DNA of 64,000 nt, from positions 1 to 64,000 of the forward strand of contig JBBDWR010000010.1 of assembly GCA_040902745.1 (NCBI GenBank), in the 5' to 3' direction. Below the pieces are notes generated by a model. It did no database searches, was not told the DNA's origin, and saw only the letters and a list, made by a program, of their open reading frames with translations. This DNA comes from JBBDWR01 sp040902745. GTDB lineage: Bacteria; Actinomycetota; UBA4738; HRBIN12. The position numbers and the translations under genes were made by a program. Shown here piece by piece: positions 1 through 8,387 of this stretch. How positions within the stretch are numbered: position 1 is the stretch's first letter; each line of letters opens with the position of its first letter.

Positions 1-2
1 AC

Positions 3-76
3 GCCGGCGTGGCGCAGTCCGGTAGCGCGAGCGACTTGTAATCGCTAGGTCGTCGGTTCGAATCCGACCGCCGGCT
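3..76 (+). tRNA. tRNA-Thr (anticodon UGU)
   Basis: A full cloverleaf can be folded. The 7-bp acceptor stem GCCGGCG (3-9) pairs with CGCCGGC (69-75). The anticodon stem AGCGA/TCGCT (30-34/42-46) encloses the loop CTTGTAA, whose anticodon TGT (37-39) reads ACA. The T-arm is GTCGG-TTCGAAT-CCGAC. The discriminator base is T and no CCA is encoded. It stands alone at the window edge. Confidence 0.95.
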
Positions 77-238
77 CGATCCCTTCACTCCGTCGTGGCC
101 ACCTGCGGCGCACAACTTTGCCGTTCGCCCGCCGCGTCCATGGCTCCACGACGGCAACGAGATCCGAGTGTGTGTGGACGCCGATCCGTCCACGATCCGG
201 GCATCGACGATCAGCGTGCGTTCGGCCAACGGCCTTCG

Positions 239-1549
239 CTACGAGATGAACCCGGCGGACAGCAACAACACGGGCGTGAAGAACAGCACGCCGACGAAGA
301 TCCACAGACGTGTGTTCGCGTCCACCACCCAGTCGTCGAACCGCATCAGGCCGTTGCTGACGGGCTTGTACAGGAACGCGAGGTAGAACAGCGTGATGAC
401 CGAAACCCCGATGGCCTCCGCAAGCACGATCCGCACCGCGACCGCGCTCCCCAGCAGCATCGCCGCCACGAGGGTGTCGGCGAGCGTCGTGATGTTGGCG
501 CCCATGATGTAGGGGATCGCTTCCTTCCGCTTGACGTATCCCTTGCTCGCGAGCGGCACAAGCACGGTGAGTGCGACCGACACCGACAGCGTGAGTGTCG
601 CGACGAGGCACCCAAGCAGGAACATCGGCCAGGGCTTCTTGAGCCAGTCGGAACGACGCCGCGCCTGCTGGTCGCCGCTGACCTGTGGAAGGACGTTGTC
701 GAGAAGCTTGAACGACACGAGCAGCACGCCGAGACCGATCGGCAGCATCAGCCACAGGTCGTTGGGAACGAGGTCGTAGAGCAAGGTCTCGACCGGACCC
801 CAGACGTAGTCGACCACGCCGAGGAGATCCTCCGACGCGTGCCAGTTGATGGCATCGAGCGATCCGCTTCGCAAGAACCAGTACCCGAGCAACATGCCGG
901 GCAGGTAGACGATCGCGGTGAGGGAGAGCGCCAGTACGCCCATGCCGATCGACTCATGCCTGTTATGCCCGCGATTGCGCACGGCGTAGAGGAATCCCGT
1001 GAGCAGCACGATGAACGACGCCCCGAGTCGCGACCCCGACAGCATCGTGAAGGTCTGCAACGGTGTGAGCAGGTCCCCTTTGAACAAGGTGAGCGAGGTG
1101 GCGGCGACGGGGGAGCCGGACAGCACCACGTAGGCCGACAACCACCCGAGCCCGAGCGTCGACACCCCGTTGCCGAACACGAAGCTGCCGCGGATCTCCG
1201 GCCCGACGGACTTGGCGCCGGTCTTCATCAGCTGCAGAGCGAGGATGAACAGGAACAGCGCGCCCAAGAACGTCACCACCTTGATGCCGATGGTGAGCGG
1301 GCTTCGGGTCGAACGGCTCCGAGGATCCGACGGTCGCTTCACCGGGGGTCGTCGGGACGCCCTCCCGGCGCGCCGGGACGCGTCCGGCGCCGCGGCGTCG
1401 ACGGCGCCGTCATCCCCAGGGGGAGCGGACAGCGCGGTCGGGGACTCGTCATCGGAGGTGTCCATCGGATCGTTCTCGCTGGTCATGAGCGGTTCTGAGG
1501 CAACCGGTGGTGCGGATGGCACACCGTACCCGGGCGCTGTGAGGCCCAC
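239..1549 (-). CDS. Na/Pi-cotransporter (PF02690)-like membrane protein
   Basis: The 436-residue protein has a charged, Ser/Pro-rich N-terminal stretch of about 85 residues followed by some eight to nine hydrophobic segments. Two family-like repeats are visible: LSGSPVAATSLTLF in the first half and GANITTLADTLVAA in the second. These sit where sodium/phosphate cotransporters of the NptA/YjbB type carry their QSSS- and GANIGTT-like motifs, but the QSSS serines are replaced by SGSP, so the substrate may not be phosphate. The GTG at 1549 has a weak purine tract (GAAAGACGG) upstream; ATG at 1486 is a possible later start. The next gene on the same strand, the diguanylate cyclase, lies about 100 bp upstream. 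Membrane location is secure, phosphate transport is inferred. Confidence 0.75.
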   Translation of the reverse strand: MGLTAPGYGVPSAPPVASEPLMTSENDPMDTSDDESPTALSAPPGDDGAVDAAAPDASRRAGRASRRPPVKRPSDPRSRSTRSPLTIGIKVVTFLGALFLFILALQLMKTGAKSVGPEIRGSFVFGNGVSTLGLGWLSAYVVLSGSPVAATSLTLFKGDLLTPLQTFTMLSGSRLGASFIVLLTGFLYAVRNRGHNRHESIGMGVLALSLTAIVYLPGMLLGYWFLRSGSLDAINWHASEDLLGVVDYVWGPVETLLYDLVPNDLWLMLPIGLGVLLVSFKLLDNVLPQVSGDQQARRRSDWLKKPWPMFLLGCLVATLTLSVSVALTVLVPLASKGYVKRKEAIPYIMGANITTLADTLVAAMLLGSAVAVRIVLAEAIGVSVITLFYLAFLYKPVSNGLMRFDDWVVDANTRLWIFVGVLFFTPVLLLSAGFIS

Positions 1550-1653
1550 AACCGTCTTTCGCCCCTGGTCGTTCCCCCGGGTGCGAACAGGCGTCGATCA
1601 GGGCGCGAAAGGCGATCCTTCAAAGGTGGTGGTGCACGAGTCGGTCCGGAGCG

Positions 1654-2652
1654 TTAAGCGACGCTGATGCGATTGCGCCCGGAGTCCTTGGACGAGTACA
1701 ACGCCTCGTCCGCTCGGCGTACCAGATCTTCGCCGCCTTCGTCCCGATTCCAAGCCGCGAGTCCCGTCGAACAGGTCGCGCCGTAGGGGAGGTCCTGCAC
1801 GAGTCGCCGGATGATGCCCTGCGCGGCGTCCATCGGGCAGCCGGGCAGCAAGATCGCGAACTCGTCTCCGCCGATCCGCGCGAGGATGTCGCCGTCGCGC
1901 AGCTGGTTGCGCCACCGGGCGGTGACCTCCTTCAGCAGCCGATCGCCGGCCTGGTGACCACGAGCGTCGTTGAACTCCTTGAAGTGATCGAGGTCGATCA
2001 TCGCCGCGCACAGGGGCTGGTGTCGCTCCTCACTCGCCTCCACCGCCTGCGCGAGTTCCTCCTGCCATGCCCGCCGGTTGCTGGCCCCGGTGAGTGGATC
2101 GGTCCGTGCCATCAGGTCGAGTTGATCCTCGTGTTTGCGGAGGAAGGAGAACAGTCGTTGGACACCGATGCCGACACATGCTCCGACCACCAGGAGCAGC
2201 AGGGTGCCGGTTGCCGTGCCCTGCGGGTCCGGCGTCAACAGCAGTGCCGCTGCCATCGCTCCCGCGATCGTGCCGATCCCCAAGACGACTTCACCCATGC
2301 TGCCGTAGACGGCGAGCCACAGGATCGGCACGAGGATCAGCTGGGCGAAGATCGAATCGGAGCCGCCGGTGCCTTCCCGGATCAGGAGCGCGACGAGCAC
2401 ATAGAGCAGCGCCGGTGCCACCTGGACCGCTCGTGGGAGCCGTTGCCAGGGGACGACGAGCATCGCGGCGACCGTGATCGTCGTCAGCGTAGCGGCCTTG
2501 AGGAGCATGTCTGCGTCGGACCCCGTCGCGTTCGGCAGAACGAGCGAGCACAATCCGAGGTAGGCGGTCCCGATCAGCGGGCCGATCGTCCGGAACATGC
2601 CGTCGCGGCTCAACGGTGTGGGCGCCTGCGTTGCGATCCGTGCTGCTGCCAT
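1654..2652 (-). CDS. membrane-bound diguanylate cyclase (GGDEF)
   Basis: The 332-residue protein has about six hydrophobic segments (residues 20-170), a short linker and a GGDEF domain from about residue 180 to the end. The signature GGDEF is intact at about 261-265. An RDGD sequence lies exactly five residues before it and fits the RxxD inhibitory site, so the enzyme should make c-di-GMP from two GTP and be product-inhibited. The conserved start of the domain, ARTDPLTGASNRRAW, is also clear. No sensory domain other than the membrane part is recognisable, as in MASE-type cyclases. The start ATG has a purine-rich ribosome site (GGAGGGGAGACGAGG). It may share regulation with the histidine kinase upstream, from which it is separated by 236 bp. 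Confidence 0.9.
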   Translation of the reverse strand: MAAARIATQAPTPLSRDGMFRTIGPLIGTAYLGLCSLVLPNATGSDADMLLKAATLTTITVAAMLVVPWQRLPRAVQVAPALLYVLVALLIREGTGGSDSIFAQLILVPILWLAVYGSMGEVVLGIGTIAGAMAAALLLTPDPQGTATGTLLLLVVGACVGIGVQRLFSFLRKHEDQLDLMARTDPLTGASNRRAWQEELAQAVEASEERHQPLCAAMIDLDHFKEFNDARGHQAGDRLLKEVTARWRNQLRDGDILARIGGDEFAILLPGCPMDAAQGIIRRLVQDLPYGATCSTGLAAWNRDEGGEDLVRRADEALYSSKDSGRNRISVA

Positions 2653-2888
2653 CCTGCCTCGTCTCCCCTCCGGCGCCGGGTGTCCCGGCCCGGTTGACTA
2701 GCTACTTGAGCATCGGCACATCGGCCGCCTTCGGAGCAGGGTCCGTCTGTCGTATTTCCATTACCCGTTCCGGGGTACGCCCACGTCCCCCATCCGGGCG
2801 CGACCAAAGACCTAGATGCCGCGGCTCATCCACGGTTTGCGCCGTCTGGGCCGGGTCGTGCACCGGTTGGGTGCCACGGGGTCGCGGG
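2653..2888. other. intergenic spacer between histidine kinase and cyclase genes
   Basis: The 236-bp gap between two genes of the minus strand has no open frame that looks coding. It contains GCACC-GGTTG-GGTGC (2860-2874), a short hairpin just after the kinase stop that could end its transcript. I looked for a c-di-GMP riboswitch ahead of the cyclase and did not find the conserved core. Confidence 0.4.
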
Positions 2889-5114
2889 TCAGGCGCCGGG
2901 CAGGAGCACGTGGAAGGCGGCTCCGCCGCCGGGCCGTTCGTCCACCCACGACCGACCGCCGTGTAGCTCCGCGAAGCGGGAGACGAGGGAGAGTCCGATC
3001 CCGACCCCCGGCGAGTGATCCGCCGCGCCCGGGAGCTGTCGGAACGGCTCGAAGATCGCCTCCCGGACCTCCTCTGGAACCCCCGGCCCGTCGTCCTCGA
3101 CGACGATCTCCACGCCAGAAGCGAACGGCTTCACATGGATCCACAGTTTCGCGTCCGCCGGGGTGTGCCGGACCGCGTTCACGAGCAGGTTCTCGACGAT
3201 CCGTTCCACCTTGGCTGCGTCGATCGAGGCGATCACCGGCACCGCATCGATCTCGACCTCGCGACCCCCGAGGAGCTCCGCCTGACCACAGGCCAGCCGG
3301 ACGAGCGCCCCGACATCGGTCGGTCGTCGTTGGGGTGCGATGATCCCTCGCTGCAACCGGTCGAGGTCCAGCAGGTCGCTGAGGAGCCGCTCGAGCTTGC
3401 GGGCGTTCGTCGCGATCCGATGCACCAGATCGAGCGCGTCCTCGTCGGGCATATCCATTCCCGTGCGCTCCAACGTGATCGCCGAGCCGAGGATCGAGGT
3501 CAACGGCGTTCGCAGGTCGTGGGACACCGCCTCGAGGAAGGTGTTCTTCATCTCGTCGAGCGCCCGCAGACGGGTGGCGGCCTCCCGTTCTCGCTCGAAG
3601 GCTTCGGAGAACTTCCGTTCGCTGGTCTGCAGCGCTTGTTCCGCTCGCTTGCGTTCCGTGATGTCGACCATCATGCCGCGCAAGAGCTCCGGAGCGCCCG
3701 TCGCGTCGCGCACGACGCTCACCAGATCTCGCAGCCACACGGCGTCTTCACCGTCTTCGCGGATCCGGTACTCGATGCTGACGTCCGTGCGGTCGCGGAT
3801 CGCCCCGCGCAGTTCCGCGATCGCGTGGCCGCGGTCCCGCTCCACCGTGTGGTCTCCCCAGGTCGTCAACGACCCTGAATCGCGGAGGAGCTCGGTCGCC
3901 CTGCCGGACACGAACGTCAGGTTCAGCGAGCGAGGATCCGCCTCCCAGAACACGGCGTCGATGCCCTCGACGAGCTCGTAGAAGCGTTCGAGCTCGCTGA
4001 ACCGTCGTGCGTTGCCCAGCGCCAGCGATGTCAGATCGGCGAGTCCTTGCGCCAAGCGCTTGTCCCGCTCGGAGAAGTTCGCCTCCGCATCGCGCGCGAC
4101 GATCGCGAACGCCGCGAAACCGTCGGGCTCGAACCGCACAGGGGCGATCAGTGCATCCAACGGTTCGCCGTCGCCGAGGCGGTAGCGTTCGGGAAGTTCG
4201 GCGAGCACCTCCTTGGGGATCACGAACGGTTCGCGCACCGAAGCGAGCAGTCGGTCCGCGTCCTCGGCGTCGATATCGGTGGACCTTCCGGCCGCGCGCG
4301 CCTCCTCGACGTCGAACCCGTGCACGGCACAGAGCCGGAAGGCGCCGGTCGCCGAGTCCCGCAGATAGGTGAAAACGGGACATCCCGGGAGCAGTTCGGC
4401 AGCCCGGTCGGTCGCCGTCTGCAGGACGGCCTCCAAGTCGTGGACGCGCGTGAGGTCCTGGGAGAGCGCGAGCAGCGCGGCGGAGATCTCGGCCGCCTCC
4501 CGTTCGGACTGGAGCAGCTTGGCGTTCTCGAACGCGACCGCCGCGTGCGACGAGAGCACCTCGAGCAGACGTCGGTCCACATCGTCGAACGCCCCGATGC
4601 CCAGACTCGACAGGACGATCACGCCGGTGACCCGGTCGCCGATCTTCATCGGAACGGCGAGCATCGACTCGTCGATGTCGTCGGTGCCGTCGATCGTGAC
4701 GGCCCATTCCAGCCACAGGGCGTTCTCGATCAGCAGGGACTCTCCCGTGGCCGCGACGCGTCCGGTGATGCCTTCCCCGACACGGCTGACGAGCTCCTCG
4801 AAGGTCTCGTCGATGTACTCGCCGATCTGGCCCCGGAACACGATCGGCCACAGGATCTCCCCGTCGTCCTGGAGCAGATAGATCCGGCAGTTGTGGTAGT
4901 CGATGATCGTGCTGAGTTCGGTGGTGATCGCCCCGCCGATCTGCTCGACGTCGTTGAGCCGGCCCAGCTTCGCCGCGAGGCTGTGGAGCATGTTGAGCTG
5001 GGCGACGGATCGGCGATCGTCTTCGCGACGACCGTCGCTCCCCCGGCGTTCGTCCGCCGCGTCGCCGTCGATCGACGATGCCTCGTCAGGCTCGCGTGGC
5101 TTCGCGCCTTCCAA
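2889..5114 (-). CDS. hybrid-sensor type histidine kinase (GAF-GAF-PAS-HisKA-HATPase)
   Basis: The 741-residue soluble sensor kinase has an acidic/basic leader (1-40), a GAF domain (about 55-200), a second GAF (about 215-375), a PAS/PAC domain (about 385-500, ending MMVDITERKRAEQ), a HisKA domain with the phospho-acceptor in SHDLRTPLTS (His about 532), and an ATPase domain with N-box (ENLLVNAVRHT), G1 (DDGPGVP) and G2 (GVGIGLSL). There is no transmembrane segment, so it probably senses a cytoplasmic or redox/ligand signal through GAF. No response regulator is adjacent; the nearest lone receiver is at 9686-10108. The start is TTG at 5114 in a weak context, and ATG at residue 42 is an alternative. 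Function as a kinase is firm, the signal is unknown. Confidence 0.88.
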   Translation of the reverse strand: MEGAKPREPDEASSIDGDAADERRGSDGRREDDRRSVAQLNMLHSLAAKLGRLNDVEQIGGAITTELSTIIDYHNCRIYLLQDDGEILWPIVFRGQIGEYIDETFEELVSRVGEGITGRVAATGESLLIENALWLEWAVTIDGTDDIDESMLAVPMKIGDRVTGVIVLSSLGIGAFDDVDRRLLEVLSSHAAVAFENAKLLQSEREAAEISAALLALSQDLTRVHDLEAVLQTATDRAAELLPGCPVFTYLRDSATGAFRLCAVHGFDVEEARAAGRSTDIDAEDADRLLASVREPFVIPKEVLAELPERYRLGDGEPLDALIAPVRFEPDGFAAFAIVARDAEANFSERDKRLAQGLADLTSLALGNARRFSELERFYELVEGIDAVFWEADPRSLNLTFVSGRATELLRDSGSLTTWGDHTVERDRGHAIAELRGAIRDRTDVSIEYRIREDGEDAVWLRDLVSVVRDATGAPELLRGMMVDITERKRAEQALQTSERKFSEAFEREREAATRLRALDEMKNTFLEAVSHDLRTPLTSILGSAITLERTGMDMPDEDALDLVHRIATNARKLERLLSDLLDLDRLQRGIIAPQRRPTDVGALVRLACGQAELLGGREVEIDAVPVIASIDAAKVERIVENLLVNAVRHTPADAKLWIHVKPFASGVEIVVEDDGPGVPEEVREAIFEPFRQLPGAADHSPGVGIGLSLVSRFAELHGGRSWVDERPGGGAAFHVLLPGA

Positions 5115-5269
5115 CCCTCAACCCCCGTCGATCGGTCCCCGTCGATCGGTGTGCCACTCGGATTGTCTCACCGCCGCAGAGCCGGGGAGAACGATCGCGA
5201 ACGAGGCCCCTCGCAGCTGGAGTCGGTCCGGGTGCTTGCACCGGAGGAGTGCGCCGGTAGCCTACGGGT

Positions 5270-5563
5270 GTGAACGGCGTAGTCCCCGCGGGGAAGGCGG
5301 GGGGTGACGCGGAGGCGCTCGACGAGCGCTCGCGCGACATCCTGGATTTCGAGCGCGAGTGGTGGAAACACCCCGGGCCCAAAGAAGCACGCATCCGTGA
5401 GCGGTTCGGTATCTCTGCCGCCCGTTACCACCAACTGCTTCACCGGATCATCGACACTCCGGCGGCTCTGGGCCACGACCCGATGCTGGTTCGACGCTTA
5501 CGAAGGCTCCGCGAGGAGCGGCGCCGCAAGCGCTATGCCCGCCGCCTGGGCATCGAACGCTGA
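5270..5563 (+). CDS. DUF3263 family small protein
   Basis: The 97-residue basic protein carries the DUF3263 pattern: DILDFEREWWKHPGPKEARIRERFG, then a helix-turn-helix-like segment ISAARYHQLLHRIID, ending in an arginine-rich tail (RRLREERRRKRYARRLG). The family is known from Actinomycetota and is commonly found directly upstream of a LytR C-terminal-domain gene, as here. The shape suggests a small DNA-binding regulator, but no function has been demonstrated to my knowledge. The start is GTG at 5270; a GGAGGAG tract lies about 20 bases upstream, rather far for a ribosome site, so the start is moderately certain. Confidence 0.85.
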   Translation: MNGVVPAGKAGGDAEALDERSRDILDFEREWWKHPGPKEARIRERFGISAARYHQLLHRIIDTPAALGHDPMLVRRLRRLREERRRKRYARRLGIER

Positions 5564-5609
5564 GTTCTCCCGCTTCCGCACCCTTGACGACCTCATCGGC
5601 CCCCTCCGG

Positions 5610-5615
5610 TAGGAT
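5610..5615 (+). promoter_or_regulatory. -10 element TAGGAT, leaderless start of the LytR_C gene
   Basis: TAGGAT lies 6 bases before the ATG at 5622, so transcription should begin at or next to the start codon. A TTGACG (5584-5589) is upstream, but with a 20-base spacer it may not be the real -35. Confidence 0.6.
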
Positions 5616-5621
5616 GCCCGC

Positions 5622-6173
5622 ATGGCCAACCAGTCTCGGTTCCTGATCGTCGCGGCGCTGATCGTGGGGGGCATCCTTCTTCTGGGGAACGCCTTCGAAT
5701 CGCCGCAGGTCGCGGCCTCGATCCCGAGTCCAACACCCTCTCCCGTCAAGGAGAAGAAGGACAAGGACAAGGCCGAGCAGCCCTCGGGCGACACCGGTCA
5801 AACCGGGGGTACGGGCACGGCCCAAGACACGGATCCCGACATCACGGGCCTTCGCGTCGCCGTGTTCAACGCCACCTCAGAGGATGGGCTGGCCGGCGAG
5901 GTCGACGTGAAGCTCACCTCGGGTCCCTGGAACTCGGAGCAGGCGATGCAGCCCGGAGACTCCGACGAATCGCTCGACGTCTCGGCCCTCTACTACGACG
6001 AGGAGGCCGATCAGGCCGCCGCCGAATACATCGCCCGGCGAGTACTCAAGGTCGACGACGCGGTGATCGAGCCGATCGCCAAGGCTCCGGGCGTCTCGAT
6101 CGGCGGAGTTCCGACCGACATCAGCAAGGACGTCCAGGTCGCAGTCTTCGTCGGCGCCGACTACCTGTCCTGA
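5622..6173 (+). CDS. membrane-anchored LytR C-terminal domain protein
   Basis: The 183-residue protein has an N-terminal membrane anchor (residues 6-25), a Pro/Ser/Lys/Glu-rich extracytoplasmic linker (about 30-78), and a LytR_C domain (about 82-183) starting GLRVAVFNATSEDGLAGEV and ending VQVAVFVGADYLS. LytR_C domains occur at the C-terminus of LytR-CpsA-Psr ligases and as stand-alone anchored proteins like this one. A role at the cell envelope is likely, but no enzyme domain is present. No ribosome site is visible; the -10-like TAGGAT six bases upstream points to a leaderless mRNA. It is followed one base later by otsB, so the two are probably co-transcribed. Confidence 0.85.
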   Translation: MANQSRFLIVAALIVGGILLLGNAFESPQVAASIPSPTPSPVKEKKDKDKAEQPSGDTGQTGGTGTAQDTDPDITGLRVAVFNATSEDGLAGEVDVKLTSGPWNSEQAMQPGDSDESLDVSALYYDEEADQAAAEYIARRVLKVDDAVIEPIAKAPGVSIGGVPTDISKDVQVAVFVGADYLS

Positions 6174-6174
6174 C

Positions 6175-6900
6175 GTGCTCGGTCCGCTCCGCGAGCGATC
6201 CGATCGCGCGGGCGTCCTCCTGGACTTCGACGGTTCGCTCTCGCCGATCGTCGCTCGTCCCGACGATGCCGCGCCCGTCCGGGGAGCGCGCGAAGTGCTC
6301 GCCGCGCTCGCAGCGCGCTACCGCCTCGTCGCACTGGTCTCCGGTCGTCCCTCGGACGAGTTGGTCGCCAGGATCGACGTGCCGGGTCTGGCCTATGTCG
6401 GCCTCTACGGACTCGAGGCTGCCGCCCCGGAGCTGACGCACGCGTTGCTCCCGCGCGTCGAAACCGCCGCGGCCGTGGTTCCCGAAGCGTGGGTGGAGGA
6501 CAAGCGAGTGTCGGTCGCCGTTCACTACCGGCAGACGTCGGATCCCGCCGGAGCGCGTCGCGCTCTCGTCGTGGCACTCGAGCCGGTTGCCGCGGATGCC
6601 GGCATGCACCTGATCGAGGGGAAGATGGTCTTGGAGCTCGTGCCACCGGACCGACCGCTGAAGGGCGGAGCGGTTCGGGACATCGTGGGAGCGCACGGAC
6701 TCGAGGCAGTGCTCTACGCGGGCGACGATGTCGCGGATCTCGACGCCTTCTCGACCCTCGACCAGCTGACGACGGCGGGCACACACGTGGTAAAGGTGGC
6801 TGTTCGGGGCACCGAGACGCCTGCGGAGCTCCTCGAACGCGCGGATCTCGTCGTCGACGGGCCGGAGGGTCTCGTCGAACTGCTTCGCTCGCTCGTCTAG
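6175..6900 (+). CDS. otsB: trehalose-6-phosphate phosphatase
   Basis: The 241-residue HAD-superfamily protein opens with LLDFDGSLSPI (the DxDxS/T nucleophile motif, close to the N-terminus as usual for OtsB) and has the second acidic motif YAGDDVADLDAF near residue 180. The predicted reaction is trehalose-6-phosphate to trehalose plus phosphate, the step after OtsA, whose gene converges from the other side. GTG at 6175 follows the LytR_C stop by one base, implying translational coupling. The otsB stop TAG (6898-6900) and the otsA stop overlap on the palindrome CTAG. Alternatives such as glucosyl-3-phosphoglycerate phosphatase are less likely given the neighbours. Confidence 0.9.
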   Translation: MLGPLRERSDRAGVLLDFDGSLSPIVARPDDAAPVRGAREVLAALAARYRLVALVSGRPSDELVARIDVPGLAYVGLYGLEAAAPELTHALLPRVETAAAVVPEAWVEDKRVSVAVHYRQTSDPAGARRALVVALEPVAADAGMHLIEGKMVLELVPPDRPLKGGAVRDIVGAHGLEAVLYAGDDVADLDAFSTLDQLTTAGTHVVKVAVRGTETPAELLERADLVVDGPEGLVELLRSLV

Positions 6901-8387
6901 GTGACGGCGGCTCGGGCCGCCCGGCGCCGGCGGACCCGTTCGAGGTCGGCCAGCTGATCGGAGACCCAGCGTTGCGGTGGATTTGCCAGGACCAACCTGG
7001 AGAGTCCCCGCGCGCGCCGGGCGCGCTCGTGCTCCGGCATCGTCAGAGCCAGCTGGATCGCTTCCGCCGTCTCCTCGAGGTCGAAGGGATTGAGCGGCAC
7101 CGCGTACCGTCCCAAGCGGTGGAACGCACCCGCGTTGCGCGAGAGCGCCAGCGCGCCGTGGCGCCGGTTCAGCAGCGGGCCCTCCATCGCCACCAAGTTC
7201 ATGCCGTCGAACACAGGATTCACGAGCAACGCGTCGTAGAGCGAGTAGGCAGCCAGGGCACCCTCGTAGTCCTCCCGGATGCGGACATCGATCGGTGTCC
7301 ACGTCTGCGTACGGAACCGCTCGTTGATCCGAGCGGCTTCCTCCCGGCACTCGTCACCGTACGTGCGGTACTCGGGCAGCTCCTGTCGCGACGGTGACAG
7401 CATCGCGAGGAACTTCACACGCCCACGCCAGGTGGGAAAGCGTTCGAGCATTCGCTCGAAGGCCTGGAACCCACGGGGGATGTTCTTGGACAGCTCGAGC
7501 CGGTCGACCCGCAGAAGGAGCTTGGCGTCACCACGCCAACGCTCCAGCTCGGACCGCCGCTTGCGCACCTGGGGAGTCGCGGCACTCTGGCGCAGCGCCG
7601 CAGCATCCACCGACACCGGGTGGACCCGGACGAGGACCTCCCGGCCGTCGACACGGATCCGCGAGCGCGTCAGGTCGACACGAACGCTCGGCAGCAATCG
7701 CGCGGAGTTGAGGAAGCTTTCGGCCCAGTCGTGTCCTTGGAACCCCAGGACGTCCGCTCCGAGCATCCCGTGGAGCAGCTGGTCGCGCACGCGCGTGGGA
7801 AGGATCCGCATGTAGCCCGGTCCGGCGAACGGCGTGTGTGAGAAGTGCGTGATCAGCGCATCGGGTCGCAACTCCCGGAGCATCTTCGGGACGAGCGCGA
7901 GGTGGTAGTCCTGGATCAGGAACGTCGTGTCGTCGGTGGCATCTTCGGCTAGGGCGTCGGCGAACATCTGGTTGACGCGAACGTAGGCGTCCCATGCATC
8001 GAAGACCTCCTCGTGGAAGGTCGGTGAGCGCACCGTGTCCCATAGGTAGTGGAACGCGAACCAGAGAACGCCGTTCGCGATGCCGTTGTAGTACCCGTCG
8101 TAATCCTTCGGCGGGATCTCGAGGTAGCGCATCCGCAGATCGAGTCCCTCGGGCCCCAGGTCGATCGGCTTGCCGCCGGCACTCTGGGCCGCGGCCAAGT
8201 CGCCCTCGCCCATCGCGGCCGAGACCCATTCCCCGTGCGTGGCCTCGAGCGCGCCCGTCAACGCGGTGACGAGCCCGCCGCTTCCGCGCGTCCACGACAG
8301 TTCGCCGTCGTCGCCCGACTCGAATGTGACCGGACCTCGGTTGGACGCAACCACGATCGGGCCGCGGTCCACCGATACGTCACTCAT
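6897..8387 (-). CDS. otsA: alpha,alpha-trehalose-phosphate synthase
   Basis: The 496-residue GT20 enzyme transfers glucose from a nucleotide sugar to glucose-6-phosphate. Recognisable parts are the N-terminal VVASNRGPVTF, the QDYHLALVPKMLR segment with its HFSHTPFAG follow-up, the RVDRLELSKNIPRGF loop and the C-terminal donor motif LVNPVFDGMNLVAMEG. The open frame extends 80 codons further upstream in low-quality, Arg/Gly-rich sequence that overlaps treT, so I place the start at the ATG at 8387 (MSDVSVDRGP). This ATG shares ATGA with the treT stop, giving a 4-base overlap and translational coupling. It lacks a fused OtsB domain; the phosphatase is supplied by the convergent otsB. Confidence 0.92.
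   Translation of the reverse strand: MSDVSVDRGPIVVASNRGPVTFESGDDGELSWTRGSGGLVTALTGALEATHGEWVSAAMGEGDLAAAQSAGGKPIDLGPEGLDLRMRYLEIPPKDYDGYYNGIANGVLWFAFHYLWDTVRSPTFHEEVFDAWDAYVRVNQMFADALAEDATDDTTFLIQDYHLALVPKMLRELRPDALITHFSHTPFAGPGYMRILPTRVRDQLLHGMLGADVLGFQGHDWAESFLNSARLLPSVRVDLTRSRIRVDGREVLVRVHPVSVDAAALRQSAATPQVRKRRSELERWRGDAKLLLRVDRLELSKNIPRGFQAFERMLERFPTWRGRVKFLAMLSPSRQELPEYRTYGDECREEAARINERFRTQTWTPIDVRIREDYEGALAAYSLYDALLVNPVFDGMNLVAMEGPLLNRRHGALALSRNAGAFHRLGRYAVPLNPFDLEETAEAIQLALTMPEHERARRARGLSRLVLANPPQRWVSDQLADLERVRRRRAARAAVT

Noticed and set aside
2653..2888. c-di-GMP riboswitch ahead of the diguanylate cyclase
   Set aside because: GGCGCAAACC on the minus strand resembles one GEMM segment, but the second conserved segment is absent and the spacing does not fit.
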